DNA of 64,000 nt from Megasphaera cerevisiae DSM 20462 (GTDB lineage: Bacteria > Bacillota > Negativicutes > Veillonellales > Megasphaeraceae), in contig NZ_LEKT01000004.1 in the NCBI RefSeq assembly GCF_001045675.1, positions 1 to 64,000 of the forward strand, given 5' to 3'. Numbering within the stretch: position 1 is the stretch's first letter; every line of letters begins with the position of its first letter. Under the pieces are notes generated by a model. The model had not been told where the DNA came from. It searched no databases and saw nothing but the letters and a program-made list of their open reading frames with translations. The position numbers and the translations under genes were made by a program. Shown piece by piece: positions 53,712 to 62,604 of this stretch.

Positions 53712-54608
53712 ATGGATTTATTTCAGTTAACATACTTTATTGAGGTCGCACATAAAAAAAGTTTTACCAAGGCATCAAAGGCGCTTCACATCAGCCAGCC
53801 GTCTATCAGTAAAGGAATCAAGGCTCTTGAAGAGCATTGGAATGTCCGGCTGTTTGACCGCAAGGGGAAAAATGTCGAGCTGACGGAAAGAGGTTCTTAT
53901 TTACTTCCCCGCATCGAAGAACTCATAAAAAATTTTACCCGGTTGAATGAAGAAATGGAATCACCCCATTTTCTGAATGCGGGAAAATTGGCCATCGGTA
54001 TCCCACCGATGATAGCGTCTTCTTTTATTTCTCCTTTTATCAGCCACTTTATTACCTCTTATCCCAATATTGAACTGGAACTCACGGAAGTCGGCTCCCA
54101 GGATGTCATTTCGGCTATCGATGAAGGGCTTATACAAACAGGCTTTGTTGCTCTGCCTATTGCTACAGAAATGCCTTATGATTTCTTTATTTTCACCAAG
54201 GAATCTCTGGAGGTTGTGCTTTGGCCGAATCATCCTCTGGCTGGCAAAACAAGCCTTACCTTGGAAGATATCAAGGAAGAGCCACTGGTATACTATCCAA
54301 AATCCTTTTCTCTCAACTCGTACATCCGATCCTTTTACCAGCAGATCATGGCCCATCCCAAAATCGTATGCCAAAGCAGTAATTGGGATCTTCTCGTTGA
54401 AATGGTCGGTTCCCATCTGGGCATTGCCCTGCTGCCGCAGAGTATCTGCAAACGTATTCCCGACGGCAAAGCTGTCCACATTCCGCTCACCGATCCGGAG
54501 ATATACTGGACGCTGGCCATGATCTGGAAGAGCAAGGGCTTTTTGTCTCATCCGGCCCGCACATGGGTCCAATCCTTTAAGGATTATTTTAAAGACACTC
54601 ATTTATGA
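53712..54608 (+). CDS. LysR-family transcriptional regulator
   Basis: 298 residues, standard length. The N-terminal helix-turn-helix is FIEVAHKKSFTKASKALHISQPSISKGIKALEEHW and the substrate-binding domain follows (KLAIGIPPMIASSFISPFI, ending with FLSHPARTWVQSFKDYF). A strong GAGGTGAGC site precedes it. The adjacent downstream gene of unknown function, 31 bp away, is probably co-transcribed; no obvious divergent target gene is present. Confidence 0.92.
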   Translation: MDLFQLTYFIEVAHKKSFTKASKALHISQPSISKGIKALEEHWNVRLFDRKGKNVELTERGSYLLPRIEELIKNFTRLNEEMESPHFLNAGKLAIGIPPMIASSFISPFISHFITSYPNIELELTEVGSQDVISAIDEGLIQTGFVALPIATEMPYDFFIFTKESLEVVLWPNHPLAGKTSLTLEDIKEEPLVYYPKSFSLNSYIRSFYQQIMAHPKIVCQSSNWDLLVEMVGSHLGIALLPQSICKRIPDGKAVHIPLTDPEIYWTLAMIWKSKGFLSHPARTWVQSFKDYFKDTHL

Positions 54609-54639
54609 ACAATAAATTACTATCAAGGAGTCCTGTATC

Positions 54640-55422
54640 ATGTCATCCCATGAAGTATCCGCTGCCGATAAAACAGAACTATTCAGTCATCAGCAGGATG
54701 ATTGCCTGTTCAGCGCCCTGGCCGTCGAAACGGCAGGACTGAATTATCTGGACCAGTTGAACCGTAAGCGGCGTGATCCTTTATCACCATCTGAAGAACG
54801 AACAGCCGCTCTGCACAAATTAATCGATTTGGAACATAAGCTATTTCACTATATTATCAAACAAACACCGATTAGTTATTTCAACGCTGATTTCCGTGAA
54901 CAGACTGCAATGTACATCACTATGCGTAATATTTTTCTCAAAGCAGACGCTTTCACGTTCAAACGGCACCGCCTGCGCTTTCTGCTGGATCTGCTGCGTC
55001 TTTACGGAGATGACCCTTGCCGCATCCTGCCTGAACGAGACATGATGAAGGAAAAGCTGGAATGCAAGCTGCTGCATGAATACCTGCTGCTTGATATGGG
55101 ACAGAAAAACACAGAAGATATTGGCCGTGAAGCGGTTTCCAACGGCTATCACGAATGCGACTATACGCTGGAAATCGAAGAGGTCTGGAAGCATCCCATG
55201 AAGGCTGTTCCACGAACAAATTTCAACTATGTAATCCAAAGCTTATCCTGCAGCAGGGCCGCTGTCTGCACTGCCGCTTACATAAAGGCCCACAAAAAGG
55301 AAATGATCCAATCTCAGTGGGTTGTCGATGCCGACGCCATTCAAGCATCCTGCAGCAGCGCCCTTCCTGCTGTCACGCCTGCTGACATTGCCACTATCCG
55401 GGCCATGTATATTTTCTCATAA
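54640..55422 (+). CDS. Hypothetical protein downstream of LysR
   Basis: 260 residues, soluble and mostly helical (HKLIDLEHKLFHYIIKQTPISYF, KRHRLRFLLDLLRLYGDDP). No signal peptide and no recognised motif. Some Cys pairs occur (SLSCSRAAVCTAAY, ASCSSALP). AAGGAG precedes the start, and a terminator follows, so it forms a two-gene unit with the LysR regulator and may be its co-regulated partner. Confidence 0.65.
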   Translation: MSSHEVSAADKTELFSHQQDDCLFSALAVETAGLNYLDQLNRKRRDPLSPSEERTAALHKLIDLEHKLFHYIIKQTPISYFNADFREQTAMYITMRNIFLKADAFTFKRHRLRFLLDLLRLYGDDPCRILPERDMMKEKLECKLLHEYLLLDMGQKNTEDIGREAVSNGYHECDYTLEIEEVWKHPMKAVPRTNFNYVIQSLSCSRAAVCTAAYIKAHKKEMIQSQWVVDADAIQASCSSALPAVTPADIATIRAMYIFS

Positions 55423-55436
55423 ACGATTTCATCCAG

Positions 55437-55467
55437 AGAGCGATTGCACATGCAATCGCTCTTTTTA
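55437..55467 (+). terminator. Terminator of the LysR unit
   Basis: A perfect 12-bp stem AGAGCGATTGCA/TGCAATCGCTCT with a 2-nt centre, followed by TTTTTATG. Confidence 0.85.
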
Positions 55468-55649
55468 TGTCAGAAAAATTCCTACAAAAAAATCAGAGTT
55501 TTTCCGCTACAGATGTTATAAATAATTTATTATACTAACAGTATCAACCAGTATCAACCATGGAACGGATGCAACGAAACAACAGACAGCCTTTCAGAAT
55601 GCAGCGTAGCAGGCTGACAACTATCCGTTAAAAAGAAAGGAGTTTTTTT

Positions 55650-56999
55650 ATGCTTAATTTATTGTATCAATTTTTTAAAACTAGTCCGGATATCGAACAA
55701 ATCAAAGGTGCCGATGCTGTCAAGAAAAAATTCAACAGCATGCGCTGGCGCGTATTTGCTTCCATCACGATCGGATACGCTTTCTACTATATTATCCGGC
55801 AGAGCTACTCAGTCATCAAAAAACCTCTGTTAGCTTCCGGGATCGTTACCCCGACAGAAGTAGGTATTATCGGTTCTATTTTCTTCATCACCTATGGCCT
55901 AGGTAAATTTACCAACAGCTTCCTTGCCGACCGTATGAACAACAAGCGCTTCTTTTCATTCGGCCTCTTTATTTCTTCCCTGACAATGGTCGGCATGGGC
56001 CTTGTGAATTCATTTGTTCCGCTGGCAATCCTGTGGGGCCTGAACGGCTGGTTCCAATCCTATGGCGCCGGACCATCCATCGTAGCCTTGAATCAGTGGT
56101 TCAGCAATAAGCAGCGCGGCACACTGTACGGTGTCTGGTTTACCAGTCACAATCTGGGCTCCTCGTTTGCATATTTTGCTATTGCAGCCATCGTATCTGC
56201 CTATAACTGGTCTATGGGCTTTGTAGCTGCCGGCATTATCTCGCTGATCGGCACAGCTTTCATTTACTTCGGCATGAGCGACCGTCCGGAAACACAAGGT
56301 CTTCCCAACGGCTCCGTCTATTACGGAGAAAAAACGCAGGAACAGGTCGATGCGGAAAAGGAAAAATCTGTCGGCACCATGCAGTGGAATGCCGTCGTCA
56401 AAAATCCGGCAGTCTGGATTCTCGGCTTATCCTCTCTATGCGTATACATTGCCCGCTATGCCGTAGAAAGCTGGGGCGTCGTATATCTAACCTCCCAAAA
56501 AGGCTACGATATCATGGGTGCCGCCGGTGTTATGGCTTACATGCAGGTAGCCGGTATCTTCGGTGCCCTGCTGTGCGGCGTGATTTCTGACAGATTCTTC
56601 AATCATAAGCGCAATGCGCCGGCACTTATCTACGGTGTATTATATTCCATGTCCATTGCCGGCTTTGTATGGGCTCCGCAATCCTTTACGATGGATCTGC
56701 TCTGTATGACCTTCTACGGCTTTACTATGGGCGCTTTGGTCTGCTACATGGGCGGTCTCATGGCAGTCGATATCGTACCGAAACGCGTTACCGGCGCGGC
56801 TATGGGCATGATCGGCCTGCTCAGCTATGCCGGTGCCGCCATTCAGGAATTTGTCACCGGCAAGCTGATGACAGTTATGGTTGTCAATGGTACTAAAGTA
56901 TATGATTTCGGCATGGCAACCGAATTCTGGGTCGGTGCCGCCGTTGTGTCTACCTTACTTGCCCTTCTTGTTTGGAATGCCAAACCGCAGGAAGACTAA
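55650..56999 (+). CDS. OPA-family organophosphate/sugar-phosphate MFS transporter
   Basis: 449 residues, twelve membrane segments. It has the GlpT/UhpT-type signatures: RWRVFASITIGYAFYYIIRQSYS, FFITYGLGKFTNSFLADRMNNKRFF, LNGWFQSYGAGPSIVALNQWFSNKQRGTLYGVWFTSHNLGSS and AAGVMAYMQVAGIFGALLCG. These transporters exchange phosphate for hexose-phosphate, glycerol-3-phosphate or phosphoglycerate. The three genes that follow encode a periplasmic sensor, histidine kinase and response regulator, an arrangement like the Salmonella pgt and enterobacterial uhp systems. Confidence 0.88.
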   Translation: MLNLLYQFFKTSPDIEQIKGADAVKKKFNSMRWRVFASITIGYAFYYIIRQSYSVIKKPLLASGIVTPTEVGIIGSIFFITYGLGKFTNSFLADRMNNKRFFSFGLFISSLTMVGMGLVNSFVPLAILWGLNGWFQSYGAGPSIVALNQWFSNKQRGTLYGVWFTSHNLGSSFAYFAIAAIVSAYNWSMGFVAAGIISLIGTAFIYFGMSDRPETQGLPNGSVYYGEKTQEQVDAEKEKSVGTMQWNAVVKNPAVWILGLSSLCVYIARYAVESWGVVYLTSQKGYDIMGAAGVMAYMQVAGIFGALLCGVISDRFFNHKRNAPALIYGVLYSMSIAGFVWAPQSFTMDLLCMTFYGFTMGALVCYMGGLMAVDIVPKRVTGAAMGMIGLLSYAGAAIQEFVTGKLMTVMVVNGTKVYDFGMATEFWVGAAVVSTLLALLVWNAKPQED

Positions 57000-57060
57000 T
57001 ACGCTATCTCATTTCAACTATATAGTCTCTTTTCTCCCGGGCCCCCGCCTTAGGGGCCGA

Positions 57061-57097
57061 AAAAACAGCTGCCTGCATCTTAGACAGCTGTTTTTTA
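57061..57097 (+). terminator. Terminator after the sugar-phosphate transporter
   Basis: AAAAAACAGCTG (57061-57072) pairs with CAGCTGTTTTTT (57086-57097). Confidence 0.8.
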
Positions 57098-57274
57098 TAT
57101 GTCTCCTAAAACAAGGTACCACACAGGCTTTTCTGGAAAAATTCACGCCCTTGGTATACATGCCTTCAGTATGCCTTGGAGAAATACCTAGTCTAAAAAG
57201 ACATACTGATTTCTATCTGTTATTTTCATGCTATAATAAAATAATATATGATAACAAATCAGGGAGATTATAGA

Positions 57275-58210
57275 ATGGAACAGCGCAACCGATGGATATA
57301 TATACTCAGCATAGCAGCGATCTGCCTGCTGCTGCTTTGCGCAGGCTGTGACACGCCGCAGGGAAACATAGATTTCACAAAAACGCAGGAGCACACGGCA
57401 GTGGCAGAAGAACCGGCAGAAAAACCTCTCCGCATCGCCTTTGCCTCGGTTATTTCACCAAAAGAAACCCGCCAGGCCTACCAGCTCCTCGTCGACCATA
57501 TCTCTCAAAAGCAGCACCGTCCGGCCGTACTGCTGCAGCGCCGCACTTATGAAGAGCTGAACACGCTCATGTCTAACGGCGATGCCGACGTGGCCTTTTT
57601 CTCTACAGGAGCCTATTCAGCCTATCACGGCAAAACGCCTATTGAAATGCTGGCAATGGGACAAACCAACGGGACGATTTACTATCAAACCTATCTCATT
57701 ACCGCTGCGGACAGCGGCATTACCAGCTTTGATCAGCTTCGGGGGCGGGTCTTTGCCTTTACGGATCCCCTGAGCTACTCCGGTCATTTAGCCATTGATT
57801 TTCTGCTTCTGGACAGGGGAACCTCGCCGGAGGCCTATTTCAAACGCTTCTTCTATACGTACAATCATGACAAATCCATTTGGGCCGTTGCCAACCACCT
57901 GGCCGATGCCGCCAGCATCGACAGTCAGATCTATGATTTTGTCATGCAGACCAATCCGCAGCTTCTCGAAAAGATCCGCATTATCGATATTCTGCCGGAA
58001 GCGCCGACAGGCCCTATCGTCATGCGCAGTGATCTGCCGGAGCAGGAAAAGGACGCCCTGCGCCGTATTTTCTATGATATGGATCAGACCCCGGCCCTGC
58101 ATGGGGCCTTGCAGCATGTCGTCATAGACAAATTTATCGCGCCGGACCCGTCGCTGTATGAAGAACTGCGCCGTAAATACAACGTCCGCAGCCATAGGCA
58201 GGGAGAGTGA
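57275..58210 (+). CDS. PhnD-like periplasmic binding lipoprotein (sensor component)
   Basis: 311 residues. The signal peptide ends in a lipobox LLCAGC (Cys ~26). The mature part is a type 2 periplasmic binding protein of the phosphate/phosphonate group: RIAFASVISPKETRQAYQLLVDHI, GDADVAFFSTGAY, FDQLRGRVFAFTDPLSYSGHLAIDFLL. No ABC transporter genes follow; instead a histidine kinase gene starts 1 bp later, so it probably presents a phosphorylated ligand to the kinase, as PgtC does. ATG 57275 after GGGAG is preferred to the longer frame. Confidence 0.85.
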   Translation: MEQRNRWIYILSIAAICLLLLCAGCDTPQGNIDFTKTQEHTAVAEEPAEKPLRIAFASVISPKETRQAYQLLVDHISQKQHRPAVLLQRRTYEELNTLMSNGDADVAFFSTGAYSAYHGKTPIEMLAMGQTNGTIYYQTYLITAADSGITSFDQLRGRVFAFTDPLSYSGHLAIDFLLLDRGTSPEAYFKRFFYTYNHDKSIWAVANHLADAASIDSQIYDFVMQTNPQLLEKIRIIDILPEAPTGPIVMRSDLPEQEKDALRRIFYDMDQTPALHGALQHVVIDKFIAPDPSLYEELRRKYNVRSHRQGE

Positions 58211-58211
58211 C

Positions 58212-59678
58212 ATGAAAAATTACACCTTATATGTAAAATTCAATGTCCTGATCGTCGGTACGATCTTCATCTGCGGCCTTCTCATCGCCAGCCTTCTCTT
58301 GTACACGACAAGCACGGAAATGGAGCATGAGCTGGATAAATCAGGCGCTGAAATCGCTGAATCCATCAGTACCATTATCAGTAACGACATTCTCGTGGAC
58401 AACCGCTTTGCCATTACGGAACAGCTCATGCACACCCAGAGCAGCAACAAACAGATCCGCTATATTATCGTGTCCCATCCCAATGGACAGATATTAGCCA
58501 GTACCTTTACCAACGGCATTCCTGCCGGTCTGCCTGCTGTCCGCATGCCTCAGGCCAATATTGCTCTAGACACAAAGACCTTTGACAGCAATGAAGGATA
58601 TATTCGGGAGATTCTCTGCCCTATCGAAGACGGCCTGGTCGGCTATTTCCGCATCGGTCTGACGGAAAAGCCCATGATGCGGCTTATGCGGCAGCGGTTC
58701 GTTGAAATGATCACCCTCATTTTCCTTATTTGCATACTAGCTTCCTGGCTGGCCACGCGATATGCTCGGAATTTTCTAAAACCGATTCAGAACATGGCGG
58801 TCGCCGTCCGCCAGCTGGGACGCGGTAATTATCATGTCCGTGTTCCGGTGGAAACAACGGACGACGTAGGACGCCTGGCGCATGCCTTCAACAGCATGAC
58901 AGATCGACTGTATGCCAAAGATCAGGAGAATTTTCGGCTCGTCAAAGCCCTGCAGGAAAAGGAAAAGCTGCGAATGTGGCTTATTAGTCAGCTATTCTCT
59001 GCCCGCGAGGATGAACGGTGCCGCATTTCCCGGGAGCTCCACGATGAAACCAGTCAATCCATGGTATCTATGCTGGCCTATTTGCGCTTAATACTGGATA
59101 AGACACCCGATGAAGAAGGCAAAGAACTTGTAAGGGATGTTCAGAACCTGACCCGGGAAACACTGGAAGGACTGCGGCATCTGGCCATAACACTGCACCC
59201 GCCGCTGCTGGACGACCTGGGGCTGACTGTGGCCATCGAGAAATACCTGGATACCTTCCGGCGCATGCAGCCTCATATCCATACGTCTTTTTCCTTCAGC
59301 GGCAATATCGCACAATTATCCCATCCTATTTCGCTGCTTTGCTACCGCATGCTCCAGGAATCACTGACCAATATTGTCCGTCATTCCCGTGCTGATAGCG
59401 TATCTATCGCGGTTGCCGTAACGGACACGGAGCTGACCATGTCCATCGAAGATAACGGTATCGGCTTCAGTGAAGATACCGCCGAAAAGGCCCGTTTGGA
59501 CAACCATTTGGGAATTGTCAGCATGCGGGAACGGACCTCGCTCCTGAACGGCACTTTTCATATTGACAGCACGCCCAATGACGGAACACGTATTACCATC
59601 ATTTTACCTATCACTCCCAAAAACGGCGAAGGAGGTCTTGTCGATGCCGAATCCAATCAAAATACTGCTGGCCGATGA
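58212..59678 (+). CDS. NarL-type sensor histidine kinase
   Basis: 488 residues. TM1 (~9-32), an extracytoplasmic sensor domain of ~145 residues, TM2 (~170-190), a HAMP region (NFLKPIQNMAVAVRQLG...VPVETTDDVG), then the HisKA_3 dimerisation helix with the phosphorylated His in SRELHDETSQSM, and HATPase motifs NIVRHSRAD and EDNGIGF. It overlaps the regulator gene by 35 bp and probably phosphorylates it. The ligand is probably delivered by the upstream lipoprotein. Confidence 0.92.
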   Translation: MKNYTLYVKFNVLIVGTIFICGLLIASLLLYTTSTEMEHELDKSGAEIAESISTIISNDILVDNRFAITEQLMHTQSSNKQIRYIIVSHPNGQILASTFTNGIPAGLPAVRMPQANIALDTKTFDSNEGYIREILCPIEDGLVGYFRIGLTEKPMMRLMRQRFVEMITLIFLICILASWLATRYARNFLKPIQNMAVAVRQLGRGNYHVRVPVETTDDVGRLAHAFNSMTDRLYAKDQENFRLVKALQEKEKLRMWLISQLFSAREDERCRISRELHDETSQSMVSMLAYLRLILDKTPDEEGKELVRDVQNLTRETLEGLRHLAITLHPPLLDDLGLTVAIEKYLDTFRRMQPHIHTSFSFSGNIAQLSHPISLLCYRMLQESLTNIVRHSRADSVSIAVAVTDTELTMSIEDNGIGFSEDTAEKARLDNHLGIVSMRERTSLLNGTFHIDSTPNDGTRITIILPITPKNGEGGLVDAESNQNTAGR

Positions 59679-60279
59679 TCACCGTATTTTGCGGACAGGA
59701 CTGAAATTACTCCTGTCCTCTCAGCCGGATTTCAAGGTCGTTGCGGAAGCCTCGGACGGCTATGAAGCCTTGAAAAAGCTGGAATCCATCCCCATTGATG
59801 TGGTTCTTCTTGATTTATCTATGCCCCTTATGGGCGGTCTGGCATGTCTGCGGGAAATCAAAAAGCGTAAATATCCGGTAAAGATACTGGTTCTCACGAT
59901 GTACAGCGAGCAGCAATACGTCAAAGAAGTCATGCAGCAGGGTGCCGACGGCTACCTGTGCAAGGATACCCTTGATGAAGAATTATTCCGTGCCCTCCAT
60001 ACGGTTCGGGCCGGACGCCGCTATCTGGGCGAAAGAGAAACGCATGCCCTGTTGAATGATCTCATTGACGGCCCCCGGGAAAATGCGGCGCTATCCGTCC
60101 GGGAACAGGAAGTACTGCAATACCTTGTACATGGCTACTCTCTGGCAGTCATAGCCGAAAAGCTTCATATTTCCATCAAAACAGTTTCCACCTATAAGGT
60201 TCGGCTTATGCAAAAACTGAACTGTACTACAAAATCCGAGCTGGTGGACTATGCTCTCCGGCAGCATCTGCTGGGATAA
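59644..60279 (+). CDS. NarL-family response regulator
   Basis: 211 residues. The receiver has ILLADDHRILRTGLK, the phosphorylated Asp in DVVLLDLSMP (~57), and LVLTMYSEQQYVK. The C-terminal LuxR-type helix-turn-helix is LSVREQEVLQYLVHGYSLAVIAEKLHISIKTVSTYKVRLMQKL. ATG 59644 after GGAGG is used. The likely target is the transporter gene at 55650. Confidence 0.93.
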   Translation: MPNPIKILLADDHRILRTGLKLLLSSQPDFKVVAEASDGYEALKKLESIPIDVVLLDLSMPLMGGLACLREIKKRKYPVKILVLTMYSEQQYVKEVMQQGADGYLCKDTLDEELFRALHTVRAGRRYLGERETHALLNDLIDGPRENAALSVREQEVLQYLVHGYSLAVIAEKLHISIKTVSTYKVRLMQKLNCTTKSELVDYALRQHLLG

Positions 60280-60292
60280 AGGAATACCTGGT

Positions 60293-60336
60293 AAAAAAGA
60301 TCCTCATGGAACATGTATTCCATGAGGATCTTTTGT
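60293..60336. terminator. Terminator between the response regulator and the NlpC/P60 gene
   Basis: AAAAGATCCTCATGGAA pairs with TTCCATGAGGATCTTTT around ~5 nt (60296-60334). The stem is perfect over 17 bp. Confidence 0.85.
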
Positions 60337-60370
60337 GTTGCAAAGGACACCTTATCTTTTTATTATACAG

Positions 60371-61339
60371 TTACATGACCCGCTTAGCCCCTACGTACCG
60401 TGACGCCCAATATCCATTATTTAGGCTGTCCACACTGACACCAGCATTGGCAGCATCAATAAACTGGCTATTGCCAATATAAATACCCACATGAGATACG
60501 CCTGGCGTATACGTTGTAAAAAACACGAGATCTCCTGGCTGCAGGCTGGATTGCGCTACATCATATCCCACATTATATTGCTCATCCGCAGCCCGCGGCA
60601 GACTGATACCCACAGCAGAATACACATACCGCGTAAAACCGGAACAGTCAAACCCAGACGGTGTCGTACCGCCAAATACATACGGCACGCCAAGATACTG
60701 ATTGGCTACGCCCAGCAGACGCTGTGCCACGGAAGAGCTGATACCGCTGCCGTAGCCACCGTTGCCGAAACGACGCACAGGCCCGGTCGGCAGTACCTGA
60801 CCGGTCAGCGCATAAAACGTAGCCGGTCCGACCACGCCGTCTGCATCCAGACCACGGCTGGCCTGAAACCGCCGCACGGCCTGCTCCGTACCTACGCCGA
60901 AAACACCATCTGTATCTACGGCATAGCCAGCATTGGCCAGTGACTGCTGTATCACCCGAATTTCATTATCTGCCGTAACAATAGGAAAAGACATCACCTT
61001 GGGCGCATTCTGAAGCGGCGCCCCGTTCCCTTGCCCATACTGACTGCTTATATTCTCCGGCATCACGGTTCCCATCAGTGCCTCATACGTCTGCGCGCCG
61101 ACGATCCCGTCTGCCTCCAGACCATGGGCAGACTGAAACTGACGTACCGCCGCCTGAGTCCCGGGACCATAATCTCCGTCAGCCATAATACTGCTGCCGT
61201 TATTTACCAATGCCTGCTGAATCGCTGCTATCTGAGTTCCTCTGTCACCGGGATGAAATGTCGCTCCGGCAACAAGCGGTATGGATGCCGTCATAACAAA
61301 AAACGCCATACACGCTGCCTTTTTCAAACTGATCATCAA
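60371..61339 (-). CDS. Secreted NlpC/P60 endopeptidase with two peptidoglycan-binding domains
   Basis: 322 residues. Signal peptide (KAACMAFFVMTASIPLVAGA), two PG_binding_1 repeats (~28-90: DGDYGPGTQAAVRQFQSAHGLEADGIVG; ~120-185: DGVFGVGTEQAVRRFQASRGLDADGVVG) and an NlpC/P60 domain with the catalytic Cys in SGFDCSGFTRYVY and His in SHVGIYIG. It cleaves wall-peptide cross-links in the periplasm. It is preceded by a strong promoter and a structured ~155-nt leader. Confidence 0.93.
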   Translation of the reverse strand: MMISLKKAACMAFFVMTASIPLVAGATFHPGDRGTQIAAIQQALVNNGSSIMADGDYGPGTQAAVRQFQSAHGLEADGIVGAQTYEALMGTVMPENISSQYGQGNGAPLQNAPKVMSFPIVTADNEIRVIQQSLANAGYAVDTDGVFGVGTEQAVRRFQASRGLDADGVVGPATFYALTGQVLPTGPVRRFGNGGYGSGISSSVAQRLLGVANQYLGVPYVFGGTTPSGFDCSGFTRYVYSAVGISLPRAADEQYNVGYDVAQSSLQPGDLVFFTTYTPGVSHVGIYIGNSQFIDAANAGVSVDSLNNGYWASRYVGAKRVM

Positions 61340-61492
61340 ATACCCCTTTCCCGCGGTTAGGCAGGTACTTCGCTTCCTGACTCGTATTAAGACCTGCTCC
61401 TATACATCTTCTGAACGAAACAAGCTATCCAAAAAGATTCGGTACCGAACTTTTAGGATAGCCTTTGCATTTGTGCATACTTGTTTAAACTC
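61340..61492 (-). promoter_or_regulatory. Structured 5' leader of the NlpC/P60 gene
   Basis: The transcript leader contains two hairpins: GCTATCC...GGATAGC with an inner TTCGGTACCGAA, and GCAGGT...ACCTGC enclosing AGTCAGGAAGCGAAGT. Wall-hydrolase genes often carry c-di-AMP (ydaO) riboswitches, but I could not align the conserved blocks, so the class is left open. Confidence 0.4.
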
Positions 61493-61499
61493 TACAATT

Positions 61500-61528
61500 A
61501 TTATACCACCTGACATTAAAATAGTCAA
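61500..61528 (-). promoter_or_regulatory. Promoter of the NlpC/P60 gene
   Basis: On the minus strand TTGACT (61528-61523), 17 bp, TATAAT (61505-61500). The -35 overlaps the T tract of the upstream terminator. Confidence 0.75.
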
Positions 61529-61561
61529 AAAAAAGCACAGTTCGTTTTACAGAACTGTGCT
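61527..61561 (-). terminator. Terminator of the GGGtGRT/NifU-like unit
   Basis: AGCACAGTTC (61534-61543) pairs with GAACTGTGCT (61552-61561); the minus-strand transcript ends in eight U. Confidence 0.85.
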
Positions 61562-61581
61562 CGCCCTAAAAAAAATAAGTT

Positions 61582-62592
61582 TTAGAATGTTCCTTCCTTG
61601 GCAGCCCCTTCTACCGCAACAGCCACGGCAACAGAAGCGCCTACCATAGGATTGTTGCCCATCCCGAGAAAACCCATCATTTCAACATGAGCCGGTACGG
61701 AAGAAGAGCCGGCAAATTGAGCATCAGAGTGCATGCGGCCCATCGTATCCGTCATGCCATATGAGGCCGGGCCGGCTCCCATATTATCCGGATGCAGCGT
61801 ACGACCCGTGCCGCCGCCGGAAGCAACGGAAAAATATTTTTTACCCATTTCCACACATTCCTTCTTGTAAGTGCCGGCAACAGGATGCTGGAACCGGGTC
61901 GGATTGGTTGAATTACCAGTAATCGAAACATCAACGCCGGCATAATGCATGATAGCCACGCCTTCACGAACATCATCGGCTCCAAAACAGCGTACAGCGG
62001 CACGTTCCGTCTTGGAATAGGAGATTTCACGGACGATACCGAGCTCGCCCGTCTTATAATCAAACTGCGTCTGTACATACGTAAACCCGTTGATACGGGA
62101 AATGATCTGCGCCGCATCCTTGCCAAGACCGTTCAAAATGACCTTGAGAGGCACCTTACGAGCCTTGTTGGCATTACGGACAATACCGATAGCCCCTTCC
62201 GCTGCCGCAAAGGATTCATGACCGGCAAGAAAACAGAAGCATTTTGTTTCATTTTGAAGAAGCATGGCCGCCAGATTGCCATGGCCGCGGCCTACTTTAC
62301 GGTCATCGGCAACCGAACCGGGAATACAGAATGCCTGCAGGCCGATGCCGATTGCCTTGGCAGCTTCCACCGCCGTACGGGCATTTTTCCTGATAGCAAT
62401 GGCCGCGCCTACCGTATACGCCCAGCCGGCATTTTCAAATGCAATGGGCTGCACATCTTTGGCGATTTGGTACGGATCGATGCCGGCAGCCTGACAGATA
62501 TCACGGCATTCTTCTACGCTGCTGATACCGTACTCCTTGAGTACGTTCAGGATTTTATCAATTCTTCTGTCATAACTTTCAAATAATTCCAT
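61582..62592 (-). CDS. GGGtGRT-family protein
   Basis: 336 residues of a conserved but uncharacterised family named for its GGGTGRT motif, seen here as ASGGGTGRTLHPDNMGAGPAS (~265). Other conserved pieces are GRGHGNLAAMLLQNETKCFCFLAGHESFAAAEG and SITGNSTNPTRFQHP. The family regularly neighbours a NifU-like scaffold gene, as here (12 bp apart). The role is unknown; involvement in Fe-S or cofactor handling is inferred only from the neighbour. Confidence 0.85.
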   Translation of the reverse strand: MELFESYDRRIDKILNVLKEYGISSVEECRDICQAAGIDPYQIAKDVQPIAFENAGWAYTVGAAIAIRKNARTAVEAAKAIGIGLQAFCIPGSVADDRKVGRGHGNLAAMLLQNETKCFCFLAGHESFAAAEGAIGIVRNANKARKVPLKVILNGLGKDAAQIISRINGFTYVQTQFDYKTGELGIVREISYSKTERAAVRCFGADDVREGVAIMHYAGVDVSITGNSTNPTRFQHPVAGTYKKECVEMGKKYFSVASGGGTGRTLHPDNMGAGPASYGMTDTMGRMHSDAQFAGSSSVPAHVEMMGFLGMGNNPMVGASVAVAVAVEGAAKEGTF

Positions 62593-62604
62593 TATTCAGC
62601 CCTC

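Noticed and set aside
55541-55560. Tandem 10-bp direct repeat (AGTATCAACC twice) before the sugar-phosphate transporter gene
   Set aside because: Only two short copies without further structure; could be an operator but nothing supports it beyond the repeat.
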